Position numbers and translations under genes: made by a program
DNA from: Hypoxylon rubiginosum
Taxonomy: Eukaryota; Ascomycota; Sordariomycetes; Xylariales; Hypoxylaceae
Length of the DNA stretch: 64,000 bases
Assembly: GCA_902806565.1 (NCBI GenBank)
Contig: CADCXA010000048.1
Coordinates: forward strand, 62,001-126,000
Direction: 5' to 3'
The notes under the pieces: model-generated
What the model was told of the DNA's origin: nothing
The model's database searches: none
Seen by the model: the letters and a program-made list of their open reading frames with translations, nothing else
Part shown: piece by piece, positions 1-12,708 of the stretch
Layout: every line of letters begins with the position of its first letter
Position numbering within the stretch: position 1 is the stretch's first letter

Positions 1-123
1 ATGAACCATAGTAGGTATGTAAGTACCGTATGTAGAAAGAGAGGGAGAGATGTTTGCTGGGTTGGGGGTGTTTGTTGAAATTTTCATGTTTTAATGTTTT
101 AATGTTTTTTGTGGTATGTAGAT

Positions 124-204
124 GGTGGACTGGTGACTGGTGGACTGGTGACTGGTGGACTGGTGGACTGGTGGACTGGTGGGCTGGTGGACTGGTGGAC
201 TGGT
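124..204. repeat. Minisatellite, GGTGGACT unit
   Basis: About ten head-to-tail copies of the 8-base unit GGTGGACT. Two copies are shortened to GGTGACT and one is changed to GGTGGGCT. No coding role is apparent. Confidence 0.9.
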
Positions 205-3200
205 AGAAAATCACTGGTAATAAATTGAGTTCCAATTGAATTAGCACGGCCAGCAACTAAAGTTATTATTCTACATTTTCTTTCCCTTTTTTTCCTCTTG
301 TTTTTCTTCGCCTTAACAAACACCGTGTCAGGTATCAACCATAATTACACCTATTCTCCTCCATCGTTTCAGCACACACTCGAGTCTGAAGACATTAGAA
401 TTGTTGACATTTTCGCCCATCTATCTACCTATTTTCTCCCCCCATCAATTACGTACCTATATATAATCTATCGCCCGTCTCACTACTATGCCTGTGGACT
501 CTGTTTATACAGCTGCTAGTACGCTCTATATGTATTTTACCTAGGTATATGTGGTACGCATGGGTGGTATTGTTGTATGGTAACATTACTCTATGCTTTA
601 GCAACAAGGCGACGAGGACAAGGATTTCTCTCATCTATCCCCCATCTGCTCGTCATCCTTACCTTGAAATTCGAATAACAAATGCATGTTTCCTAGAGGT
701 TACGTAGGTATGTAGCCATATCCTTATTGCCGAATCCTTCTCTATGTATGTATGTTCATAGGAATGTTTTTCCCCCGAGGATTAGAAGGTGTCATCAACT
801 AGCGGGTTCATCGTTATCACTCATGTACGAAATGCTAACGCTCGGGATGCTTTGCAGGATATCTACGCATAGCTAGCCTATCCACAAGAACAAAATAGGT
901 TCGGTCTCTGTATCCTTCTTTGGCCGCCAACGAGATATCCTGAGATATCCTTCGAGAGCAAACAGCTTCGCGGAGGTGGGTATGACGAATAGTGGACATA
1001 CTACCTAACCTCGTGATGGCAAAATATGTAGCGGTAGCATGACCTTGAATTGTATCACGCCAGCTTCTCAACAGCCCCGGATCCAGCCCGTTAACAAATC
1101 ACAGCTCCCCAGCCTTTGGTTCTGCCTCTCTCACCCCTCCATCCAAGTTCGCCCCATGTTCAGCATTAATACTACCAACATTAGCCAGGCCCGAGTAATC
1201 GAGGTTCGGGTCTACTACTATTCCTCACATTGGATAGCCTCATTCTCGTCAAATAACGGATGGGGAAATGTGTTTCTATCAGTCAGCAGCGCCGAGGCTT
1301 TTTCACGTCGTATAGGCATATTCTATTCTACTTGTACCAACTCGTGCACAACAAATGTAGCTGGCGACCGCGTCCAACATGTCCGAATAAAATAAAATAA
1401 AATATGTGTGTAGGTAGGAGGTAGATAAGTAATTAGGTAAGCTACTATCTCCCAAATCTTTATTTTTCAAAGGCCTCTCTAGTGCTCGGTAGCCTACTTA
1501 GATATCTTACTGCGGCAGCCGGGTCGCTTTACGAAGAGGACTCGCCAGATGCCTCGTACGTGAAGCGGGCGGTTGGCATGTACACATATGGCATGAGTAA
1601 TGTTGGTAGGCAAAGTTCCATATGTGCAGTGCCACATCACAGGCACGGCGTATCAATACTCCTCCCTACGTAATGCGTCGGGTCAGCCTTATACTTCCGT
1701 CAGCTCGGTCTGTCTGTCTGTCTGTCAGTTTGACCTCTATCATAAGACCACTCGAAGAGGGGTTCTCGGTTTCTCAAGTAATCGCCCACGGCTAGCCTTA
1801 GGTAGAGCAGGTCATTTATCGATGCCTTTCTGTCCTTGCCTATGTGCGGATGAGTTACGTACGCCTTGCTGGTATATACCGTACTATCCAATGGCTTTGC
1901 TTGCGGGCTTGCGGGCTTGCGTAGGTACATAAGGTATATTTTATTCTGTTCACTTGGCCCCCCACCCCCTTCCCCTTCCCCCCCTTCTTCGATTACTGTG
2001 AAATGTGCTATTTCTATTCGGGAATACCCGTTATACCTTACATACATACGTAGGAAGATATTATTATAACGTTGATATAGGACGAGTCCCCTACTTTCGA
2101 TGCCGGACAGGAATTCACCATGCCCCAAGTAGCTCACGATTCACGAAGCCGGGCAATGGCTAGATATCTTGCGCCGGTTCCGAGAGCCAGGTACGGAGGC
2201 GGGGTAGGCCAGAGTTCCCATGAAACGAAATTGCTCCACGAAAAGACGAAACTGTTACATTTGCCCCATGGCGGTTGCTCCCCTTCCTACATAGGTACGT
2301 TGGACATTATTATGTGGTTATGTGGTTGTGTAGTTATGTTCTATTCCAGGTCGACGGGTTACCCATCCAGGCGGATTGTGGGTTCAGGCGGAGGTGAGGG
2401 AAGCAACTTGAGTTGAAAATAGATTCCAGCTTGCTCGGCCTCCGTCGTTGTTTCAGGAAGTGTCAGACTTTGCCATGTAAACCAAGATCCCCCCCCTTTC
2501 AACGGCCTCCCCGTTTTAGTAGGGTTCGTAGGCTAGCCGTTAGCATTTTGAAGGCCTCTAGGACTTTGAAAGCCTCTCGCACTTTGGGAATTCATGTCCC
2601 AGTTCCGATACCTGAATTCGTTATCTGTCAATATATCTAGGTACCTACATGATACCTAGGTATAAGCAGTCAGCTCAAAGGGGAGGGGGGGCGGACTATG
2701 GGCGTTTGCTGCACGTCAATTGATCTCTTCTATGTCCCTACTACTATATATGTAAGTATCTACACATGTACTGCATATGTACCTGCTTGAGGCTGCGTAA
2801 TTACCTCATCCCTAGGAACTTCGAACGGCGAACAGAATGAAATATAATACTAAGTTATCTACCTAGGCTTCGATTGTACAGCATAAAGGTCACCATCACT
2901 TTCTTCTTATAACACGGCATGCCTGCATTCTTGTTTAAAACAAGAATCCTACGCCTTCATCGTTCCTCGCCTATGCATAGAGGCTCGTCAACATGATATA
3001 GCAATGAGCCCACGTCTATCTACTTCACGCAACAGCTAGTGGCGGTGTTGTTGTATGCATGGGTCAAGCACATACATGAATATAAGTATGGATTTCCACT
3101 CAACTTGGTCAGGCTAAGATACTCGATCCGGTACAGTCTGCAGGACCCGCAAGTCTTCATGTCAACTACATACTATGTACAGCATACCTCCCATATAGCA

Positions 3201-5028
3201 CACGATGTATGTACTATGTACTATGTATGTAGGTTAGATGATAGATCAGCGGGAGCTACCCTGGGTATGTACATGTGGCATGCCCGTAGTAATGTAGACG
3301 GTCTTCATTCGTGCCTAAAAGATAAGCCGTCATAGGCACTCTCGACTACATACTCCGTAGCCGTCGCAGGAGGACCAGCAAATTTCAGGATAGATATTGC
3401 AATTGTATCCGTACCTTACATACATACCTTGGGTAGGTAAGCCATACTCTTTCTTCGCACAATGGGGCGTTTGTGTGATCGACGGCTTCCCCCACGGCCT
3501 GGCTGGCTGGCAGACTGGCAGGCTGCTGTATCAAGGTCAAGAAAACGCCATCGACGCCTGGACTCTGGATTAGGTAGCCTACCGCTTCGAATCTAGCCGA
3601 TAGCGAGCTAAATATCGTAGCGCGGCAGGCCAATCAGGTTCGCGCCACGCACTATGCACTGAGTATACTAAGTTGCGAAGTTCCTGGGCATGTCTACTAT
3701 GTACAACAATATGTACAACATCGAATCTTCTTGTCTTGTTTACCGGACTGAATTGGCTATTTCGGAGTCGAACACAGACTTAGCTTAGATGATCCGACCG
3801 TGCCCATCTGTGTTTGTTTGTATCTGTGTGCGTGTGTTGAGCGTCCGAATGTCGAGTACCCATGCGTAATCTTCCTTTTCCAGCATCACGACGATGGGCG
3901 AGGCGATTGCTTCTGCATACATACTTGAACCCCCCTTGCCTTAGAGAGACCCCTGATTTTCCAGGGTGGATGCTCAATAGACAAGCTCCAAGTTATCATT
4001 GGCCGCCTGTATCTGCCAGTACCGAATTCTCTGTATAGTGCCGCAATGAGTACATGCAATTACTTAGTATCCCGATCGGATTCATACTGTATACATGTTT
4101 ACCTACACGTACCTAACCTTCATGTTCTTATTACAACACATATTTCCCACATCCTACGATGCATGTAGATACGTTAGGTACGTACGTACGAACTATACGC
4201 CGCGTCCTCCGCTCATCTCATGAATCGAGCAAATTCTCTCCTTCACTCAGATCCGAGCGTCAGAGTCATCGTCCCAAGAGGATTGGCATCAAGTATAAGG
4301 GACGAACTTGGACCATGTCTGTGCACTATATTACTACTATCAGCTACGGCCACCACCTCTTTCTCTAGAGGATTATAAAACGGTAGAAACGAACATGACT
4401 ACCTACATACCTAGGTACCTAATGTAGATATTTACAATGTAGGCTTGATTAGCAATTACAATTATCCCAGCGCGGCCAATTCGGCTGTTGCGAAGCCCGG
4501 AGGAAAAGGGAGACAGAGGTACTGCAGTAAGACGCTCAATGCCTATATGTATATATGTACCTAGCATATGTGTACATATATGTATGTAGTTCAGACCCAG
4601 GGCTTACCATGTATGTAAGTACAGTACCAGGGGAGGAGCCCAAACTTGGAAAGATATCTTCCGAAGCCCGCCCAGAGAACAGTCGAACGACGACAGGGTC
4701 ATGTGCGACAGTCCATACCATAGTAGAGGGTATCACCATGTAAACGTAGTCCCAATTGTTGCCGTCTCTTTCGAAAATACGAGATGAGCAGATGGGATGA
4801 GCTTCCCGAAGATGTACATAGTAGACGAAGACCCTTGGAAGATCTTTTAAATGACAGCCAACTCCCAGGGACCAGACCCATCCCAGGTCTAAGCTAGGGG
4901 GGAAATCTCATACCCTGACTGCTTGACTGCCTGACAGCGGTTCATTTTATTTTAGTCTTTAGAATTCTTACTCCGCAAATGTTCTTCGCTTGCCGGGTCC
5001 AATGGAAGAAGAGTCGAAAAACCAGGAG

Positions 5029-5090
5029 CCCTTGTCGCCCTGTCGCCCTGTCGCCCTATCGTCCTATTGCCCTATTATCCTATTGTCCTC
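5029..5090. repeat. Minisatellite, CCCTGTCG unit
   Basis: About seven imperfect tandem copies of an 8-base unit that drifts from CCCTGTCG to CCCTATCG, TCCTATTG and CCCTATTA along the array. It lies in a gene-free region. Confidence 0.8.
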
Positions 5091-6116
5091 CTGTGGTAAC
5101 TTGGCCTATCCATTGCCATTGTCATTGATATTGCCTAGTGCTGCTGTACTTTTTATCGTGCAAATCATTTTGATTCCATTACTGGAATATTTCCCCTTCT
5201 CTTTCTGGTGTATGTTCGCACGTTGCGTATACTTGTAGGAGACCAGGAGACTCTGACCATTGACCACGAGATGCATATCCTTGACGAAAATCCAGACGCC
5301 ACCTCATCCTGCAGAACGTGTGGCGAGCGCCGGGACCGCCCCAATGTGTCAATTTGCCTTCGCCTAGTTCGGTTGACGAACCAGATGCGTAGCACCGTCG
5401 TCCAATTCTGCCATTCTAGAACAGCGGGAAGCCATACCTGCGACACCCACACCCACACACTCACGCTCATAGATAGATGCTGCTAAGACTTTGCAATATC
5501 ATGGCCCAGATATCCTGCTGTCCCGGATGTCGGTACGATTAAGACCTACTCGTCCCAATTAGTGAAACGTATTGGCTACCTACTTATTTAATTGTGTGGC
5601 TTGCTATATATCAGACTTGCAGCACGATAGTAATACGGCCGTGAATAGTGGGTAAATGTAAATACGCCTGATAATGAGAGGACAGTCTGATGATTGTAAC
5701 ATGGCATTGACGAGGTCTTCATTTAGGTAGATTAGAACACGACATATATATATATATCAAAGAGATACAACTGCTAGAATTGGTCAATGTCAATCGCTCT
5801 GGTGTCAGCTGCTCAGGTACTATGTTGCTATGTAAAATGTAAAATGTAAGGTTATCGCAAGTAGTGGGGAATTGATAGCATTAATGGCATACGGCATACC
5901 TGTGCAGCTGCCCGTGGACGGCATTCATACCCCACCTCGGTAACTTCATACATCTCCATAATCTGCATGTACGTATACGTAGTAAGTACATGTAGCCTCA
6001 GGCGAACAACGACATGACAGCTCGCATAACAGCTTGTATCTTGATCAAATGTTCAATTCCTATTGAGAGTCGCGGCCATCAACCTCTGTCCATCCCTACA
6101 GCTACCGAGGCTGTAA

Positions 6117-7849
6117 ATGAACGCTAAATCCTCTTTGCGCCTCAGCCCGAGATCCCTCTACAACGTTCAGCCAACTACCTCGCCCGTAGCTCGACGCCGC
6201 TTCAGCTTCCACCCTTACAGAATGGCGCCGCCCAAGTCCGCCCTCGACTTCTTAGACTTTGTCAACGCCTCTCCTACCCGTACGACACCCTCCCCATAGC
6301 CTTACGGTCGTTGGCTTCCTCTCGACTAACACCACAGTCTAACTCTTAGCCTACCATGCCGTTCAGTCCTCCATCCAACGGTTAGCCAACGCCGGCTTCG
6401 AGCCTATCAAGGAGAGAGACAGTTGGTCCTCCCTCCGACCTGGAGGCAAATACTACATGACCAGAAATGGCTCCACCATCGTCGCCTTTGCAATTGGCGC
6501 CAAATGGAAGCCCGGCAACCCCATTGCCATGCTCGGAGCCCACACCGACTCCCCCTGTTTGCGCATAAAGCCCGTCAGCAAGAAGAGCGGCGTCGGGTTC
6601 ATGCAGGTCGGCGTCGAGACATACGGCGGGGGGATCTGGCATAGCTGGTTCGATCGCGACTTGTCCATTGCCGGCCGCGTTCTAGTTAGGGATGGGAAGG
6701 GGAACTTTACCCAGAAGCTCGTCAAGGTCGACCGTCCCATCATCCGCATCCCTACCCTCGCCATACACCTCGACAGGTCGACCGAGTTCAACCCCAACAA
6801 GGAAACCGAGCTGTTCCCCATTGCTGGCATGGTAGCTGCCGAACTATACAGGGCCGGGAATGATGACACACCCAAGACCTCAGATGCGGAGGCGGGTCCG
6901 GACGAAACGTTCCAACCACTCAAGGAGATGAGCGAGCGCCACCATCCCTACATCATCGAGCTTATTGCCGAACATGCGGGAGTACAGGTGTCCGACGTGG
7001 TCGATTTTGAGATGGTCCTTTATGACGTGCAGAAGTCCTGCCTCGGCGGGCTGAACGAGGAGTTTATCTACTCGGCCAGGCTCGATAACCTTGATATGAC
7101 CTACTGTAGCGTCATGGGACTCATAGAATCCGTCTCGTCCAGCAGCTTGGATGACGAGACCAGCATCCGCTTGATCACGTGCTTCGACCACGAGGAGATC
7201 GGTTCGACGTCGGCCCAAGGCGCCAACTCGGATCTCCTGCCCGCCGTTGTTCGCAGGCTGTCTATCCTTGCCGGTGGCCGTCATGGGGAGACAGGGTCCG
7301 ATAAGTCCTGGGAGCATGTCAGCTCAGACCCTGACATCGACCTGTCGACCGCCTTTGAGCAGACGATGGCGGCATCCTTTCTTGTCTCTGCCGATATGGC
7401 GCACTCGGTCCATCCCAACTACGTTGGCAAGTATGAATCAAACCATCAACCCGAGATGAATAAAGGTGAGTCTTCCTGTGCCGTCCAAGGATGAGAAACT
7501 TTTGGCTGTAAGCTTACACCGTTGTGAAGGCACTGTCATCAAGATCAACGCGAATCAACGCTACGCAACGAATTCGCCCGGTATTGTCCTGCTGCAAGAG
7601 ACTGCAAAGCGTGCCGGCGTACCTTTGCAGCTATTCGTCGTCAGGAACGACTCGCCCTGTGGCAGTACGATTGGTCCCATGCTGTCCGCAAAACTAGGCG
7701 TGCGTACCCTGGATTTAGGAAATCCGCAGCTGAGCATGCATAGCATTCGGGAGACAGGAGGAACTTACGACGTAGAATATGCCATCAAGCTATTCGATGC
7801 TTACTTCTCTCACTATTCAGACCTCGAGGCCAAAATCTTTATTGATTAA
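6117..7849 (+). CDS. Aspartyl aminopeptidase (peptidase family M18)
   Basis: Zinc aminopeptidase that removes N-terminal Asp/Glu from peptides; family members (human DNPEP, yeast Ape4) are cytosolic or vacuolar. Exons are 6117-6279, 6350-7465 and 7530-7849; both introns have GT..AG ends, and the first has a GACTAAC branch site. From the ATG at 6222 (MAPPKSALDFLDFVNAS) the protein is 497 aa, normal for M18. From the in-frame ATG at 6117 it is 532 aa, with an Arg/Ser-rich 35-residue leader. Numbered from 6222, the metal and catalytic motifs are visible: HTDSPCLR near residue 83, DHEEIGS near 300, SADMAHSVHPNY near 366 and NDSPCGSTIGP near 430. No key residue is missing. It converges on LOS1 with a 1.6 kb gap. 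The family call is very secure; which start is used is open. Confidence 0.95.
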
Positions 7850-9470
7850 GCCGGTCCATGTTTACTGGCTCGAACCGTAGACTCTTCGCCGAGTCGTATC
7901 ATAAAGATGGGAGGATACATGTACTGTTTAGTACTATGGTATAAGAGAATAAGCCATGGCCTGAATAGCTGTGATAAATACAAAGTTTTAAGGCGACTAA
8001 AGAATAGAATCATATAATATGCGACAAGTGAATCGAAAAACCATGCCGCAGCTCCGAAGACACAGGGAGTCGGGCATTGCTATATGTTGGGTAGTTGTAT
8101 GGAATGGCATCCGCCAACCGCTATACACAGAAGTTTGTCAACTTTTGAGCCTCCCTTCCCACACGCCCGAGTCATGATAGGCAAACAAGCAAGCAAAATT
8201 TCCCAAAATCCTTCTGGCACTTCGCGACTGACACTCTGCTATACTTGGCCCACATGGACGCCAGTTCACCAGCGGCGCTAATGCCGCGGGCAGACAGACA
8301 TCGACGCCGACTGATGTGTGTTCAACCCGCGCAAGTACTCGCAGCCACACGGCCGTATACACGCATGTACCCTCCATACGTGCACGTTATTCACTCCTCC
8401 AACACTGGGGCTTCAGCTGCCAGCTGGTAGCGAGTTGAGCGGGACGGAATGGGATGGAGATGAGATGCGCAGAGGACTGGCTGTTGGGGCATTTGGCATA
8501 TTAGGTGGTCCGGGACAACCGGAGCCAAAGATCGGTGTGGAGGTGATCCGCCAGTACCGACAGTACCAACAAATCCGTCACATCCGAGGTGCCATGTGCC
8601 ATGGGATCCGGTGTAGTCCTCATGCTTATCCAAATACCGGGTCACTATCGAATTACTTGGTAGAAAGGAGGCAAACCAAGCTCACCCCCTCACTTGAACT
8701 ATTCATCTGTCGGCTGTGTTAGGGGGTGAAGTCTCTGTCTTGTCTCCCGGGCAGAATTTGGGGAGGAAAGGGATAGAAACACGCCGATCGTGAGACAGCG
8801 ATACCCGAGAGAACCCTTTCATATACTATAATCCGTTTATAGTCTTAGATCGACTTCTTCGATGAGTTTTGGGACAAGTTTGATTCAGTAACTCCCCATA
8901 GCATTGGGTTATCAGAGCAGCTGTTCATAGCTTAAGATCGTTTCGGGAGATGGTCGACTTACTGGAAAAGTAGGTAGGCTATCTAGGTAAATGGAGTGCT
9001 GATGATGGATTGATGAAATGAACTGTTATAATGTAAACGCTATTTTATTGTTCAGATTACCACAAATACCTAATAAATAACTAGACCAAGTAGATTATTG
9101 AACATATCAATGAGTATCGACACAGCAGAAGCTGTTGTCATGTTGTTTACAGCTGCCTATGATGATATTATTATTATTAAGGAACCCCTGGAGCAACCAG
9201 AAAAATTCAGTCATGGACCAGGCACATCTACAGTCACGATTAACTTCAGAGAAATATAGCTCCGCCATCGATATGGCGATTGGGTCACGTCCCTTCTTAT
9301 ATTCATTTTTTATTTCCTTCGCTCGCCATTGCTAGCACTAATCCCCACCCTTCATCTATAGTCAGCGAAATGGCTTTTGGTATAGTGAGCCGAACTCCCT
9401 TGTATGCAATTACAGAATATCATCTTCCATGCCTGCTATTCCTTTCTAGCTCCCGCTGCTCCTATTGAAG
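7850..9470. other. Convergent intergenic region
   Basis: This is the 3' side of both the aminopeptidase and LOS1 genes. It contains only short unsupported frames. I see no gene or structured element. Confidence 0.6.
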
Positions 9471-12400
9471 TTATCTCGAACTCTTCAACAAATCTTGTAG
9501 GTACTTCGAAAAGGATTTCTTGTCTGTGGCAGTAGTCATAGCCCGGAGAAAGTCATTTCCATCTATGCCAAGCACTGGGAATAATGACGACTGTAGGTGT
9601 TGTAAGAATAGCTCCCCAGTCTTGAGGTATATCGCCTGCTCTAGCCCGGCAATTTCGTGAAGTACCTGCTTAGCCTGGGCATCTACCGACGGGTTGAAAT
9701 AGGGGTCGCGTAGGACCGTCCAGCATACGGGGTGGAACCTGTTGATCAAAAATTCGTCGAAACCTGGGATAACAGGCGACGGGGATCCAGTAGGGGCTGA
9801 TGGGTTGGCCGAGATATTCGCTACATCAGAGCCGCCCCAGACATTAGCCATCTTGGACAGCAACCCAAATGACAGCCGGCTAGCGGCGAGGTTTCCCGAG
9901 TTGGGATCAACATCTCCAGCCATGTTCAAGATCGAGTCGATTAGCGAATCAAAAAAGCCTTGATTTGCCTCCGAGACGAGAACTCCGGCGAGATCATTAT
10001 TCAGAATGACCCCGACGAATGTCAAGTATTCGCGACGGAGCTCGGCAAGCTGGATTTCGTCATCAGTGCCGCTGATTGGCTCTACGAGGCCACCGAATAC
10101 TCTCTGTAATAAGGGAGTCAGGAGTTGGTTAAGGACCTCGTAAATTTCGCCCTTGAAGCCGTAGACAACTTGGTCCAAGAGACGAAGAAACATGGCCATC
10201 TCGTCCTTTGACGAGCTTCTAGATAGGAGGCCATCGATCCACTGAGGAAGTTGTGGAAGAACGGCCGATCCCAGCACGCCCAGGAGGCGTGAGAAGGCCG
10301 ACCTACAAGCGGTGCGAATCTCGGACGAAGTATTAAGTTCGCTAAGTGCGATCAAGATGGCTTCGGCAGCGCGTGCGAACTCGTCCGATAGGGCCTTTGC
10401 TGGCGGTGGTCGCTGGCTCGAGTTGTTCGCACCAGGGGTCCAGTCCGAGAATCCGTGTGCTAGCGTACCGAGCGCCATGATAATGTGATGTATCTGGAGT
10501 ATAGCCTGAGCATCACCAGCCTTGGCTCTGGGGAGGTGCTGTTCCATATCTGTGAATAAGGGGTCCATGACCGAACGAGCGTAGAGTGCTTGCTTTTCGA
10601 CGGGAGTCGAAGCGGTAGATGATATACATCCAATCGCTTCGAACAGGTACAGTTGGCTAGCAAAAACAGCATCCGCAGAATTATCGGTTTGGTCCGAAGA
10701 CATGTCGTCGTCGGCATCATCTCCTGGCACTTCGGCTTTGATGGGAAGAAGATCCCCGATAGACTGGATGACGGTTTCGGCTACATTTCCCACCTGCGCT
10801 CTCAGGTGCTTCACGAAGCGATGGAAGAGATACCATGAACGCGTACGGATCCGGACATGATCATGGTGCACCAGGCGCACGAAGTTTTCCAGAACTTGCC
10901 CGATGAAGGAGGGCTGGTTCTCGAAGAAAGCGCAGTAACGGACGCAGATCTCCATGTAATGCAATAGAATTGCGGGATGCGGGTAGTTTGCGATTCCTAT
11001 TCGTATATAGTTAGACTTGCCTGGAAGCTGAAGTTGAAATTGACATACCCGACTGCACCATCTTGGTCATCATCTGCCCAAGCCTCTCCGATGCAACTGG
11101 GGACGCCTGATTCTTGGTACCTAGTCCCTGGTTGGGCATCGCCAGCTCACCGAACAGATACATCTCATGTAGAGCCAAGTCGACATCCCTCCAATCCATT
11201 TGGGACCCTCGCTCGTCCAGCGTCTGAAACGTATTCGCCACGAGATTAGTCAGGACCTCGACGTAGAGATTCTGATCTACAACTGCTACAGTTTTCTGGA
11301 GCACTTGTAACCTCTTTCTCAACTCTTGGAATTCGGCCTCGTCTGTCTGCTCATCTTCGTGGCCCCAGGATGATGTCTCGTCGTAGCGCATCTTCATAAT
11401 GATAGCATTCAAGATCGGGGGGAGCGTTTCGGAGAAAGATGCCGGCAGCTCGGAGAGTTTGCGGAAATAAGCTAAGACATCGGTAAGGGAAGGAATAACA
11501 GTGGAACAGATCTCGTCAAATTCGTCCGAGAAGAATCGGAGCAGCAGAGGTATGAAATCGTGCAACAGCTGATTCGATTTGGCTCGGGTGGCGTCATCGG
11601 TAGATCGGTCTTCCAAGACACGAACGATGTCGGCCATGACGGTGTTTACTAACTTGGCTACAGCCTCGCCCAGATCAGTGTCGTACTGAGGAGTGCCTTG
11701 GAACTGGTTTAATGGAGGACTGGCAATGAGCTGAGATATGATGTCTCGTAGATTGAGGAACGATATCATGTCCGTCTTGTCAGCCGGACGCATCTTCTTG
11801 CCGACAATCTCGGTAAAGGCGTCGACGGCAGCATCTCGAACTTTATCCTCAACACCGGAGTCGTTGGCACGGCCGACTAAGGGGAGGATCAAACCCAGCA
11901 TGCCATCATTGATGATGAGAGATATGTCAATCCAGCTTACCCATTTACCAATAACCTTGAGGGTCATCTCTACGATGGCGTCATTTTGGTTCCCGTACTG
12001 GGCAAGAAGATCGTGCCAGGACTGAGCTACCTTTCCAACGTCGCGCGCTCGCAGCAGATCCTTGAGCTCGGTGTGGCTGCGGGCCTGGGTGTCCTGCCGT
12101 ACAAGCAGGACATCTGCGATCTCGTCGTGTATAGAGCCGAGGATACGCAGGTACAGCACCACGCCGGCGACGTTGTCACACTGGTTGCTCCCAGGCAGGG
12201 TCGTTAGGGCCAGGACGTCATCGATGAAGGTCTCCCAGCCCTGTTTATAAAGAGTTACGAAGAGGAGGGTCAAGGTTTGGGTGAGCTTGTTCTGTAAGCT
12301 AGAAGAATCTATCTGAGCTTGCTGGTTGTTCCCGTAGGTAGTTCGCACATAGTCCAGCAGGACATCCTTCAGCCCTAGTAGGGACTGGGTATCGAGAGAT

Positions 12401-12708
12401 TGTATGTGGATAGCATTGTTGACTATCTCGAGGCTGACTAGCCGGACGACTTCGGAGGTCTTCGGTATTCTCGTGAAGAGACTCGCACAAACCTGCCAGG
12501 CCTGGGGGTCGGAGCGTAGCTGGTGCAGATAATCAAAGGCTTGCCTTTTCAGGGCTGGGTCGGAGGTAGGATTCCATGCAATCTCAATGGCATTCTCGAT
12601 CTGCACGGGACTCGAGTTAGCAAAGGCGGGCGATGGGCGATGGGCGACAAGAGCGGGTGAAGGCCGGGCTAGGGTGTTAAGTGTTAGGCTGTCTACCTGA
12701 GATTCCAT
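9471..12708 (-). CDS. LOS1: Exportin-T (tRNA exportin, Los1/XPOT)
   Basis: Karyopherin-beta of HEAT repeats that carries mature tRNA out of the nucleus with Ran-GTP. Exons on the minus strand are 12708-12697 (four codons), 12600-11049 and 10996-9471. The 52-bp intron at 11048-10997 restores a continuous frame (..QSG then IANYPHPAILLHYMEIC). I also infer an intron at 12696-12601: it is 96 bp, in frame and stop-free, with GT..CAG ends and a GCTAAC branch site. Removing it joins MESQ directly to IENAIEIAWNP, the start expected for fungal exportin-T. The spliced protein is 1029 aa; if the intron is retained it is 1061 aa. The N-terminal importin-beta-like part and the Xpo1-type helical body are recognisable throughout. 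It is a single gene reading away from a 4.5 kb empty region. Confidence 0.9.

Larger units (their letters stand above)
1..6116. other. Gene-free region, left end
   Basis: I see no credible gene in these 6.1 kb. Open frames are short, lack splice-consistent extensions and match no family I recognise. The stretch is rich in short palindromic words built from TAGGTA, TACCTA and ACATGTA, as in the other gaps. It also holds the two minisatellites listed separately. The last few hundred bases probably contain the promoter of the aminopeptidase gene. Confidence 0.6.

Noticed and set aside
1039..1395. 118-codon plus-strand frame in the left gap
   Set aside because: No domain, no signal peptide, no linked exons and ordinary non-coding composition; likely chance.
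5165..5486. Overlapping frames of about 90-100 codons on both strands, one with Cys/His pairs
   Set aside because: The Cys/His spacing fits no zinc-finger family I know, and part of it is a CACAC-type simple repeat.
8318..8722. 134-codon plus-strand frame between the aminopeptidase and LOS1
   Set aside because: No recognisable motif, and competing frame on the other strand; it lies in a 3' convergent gap.
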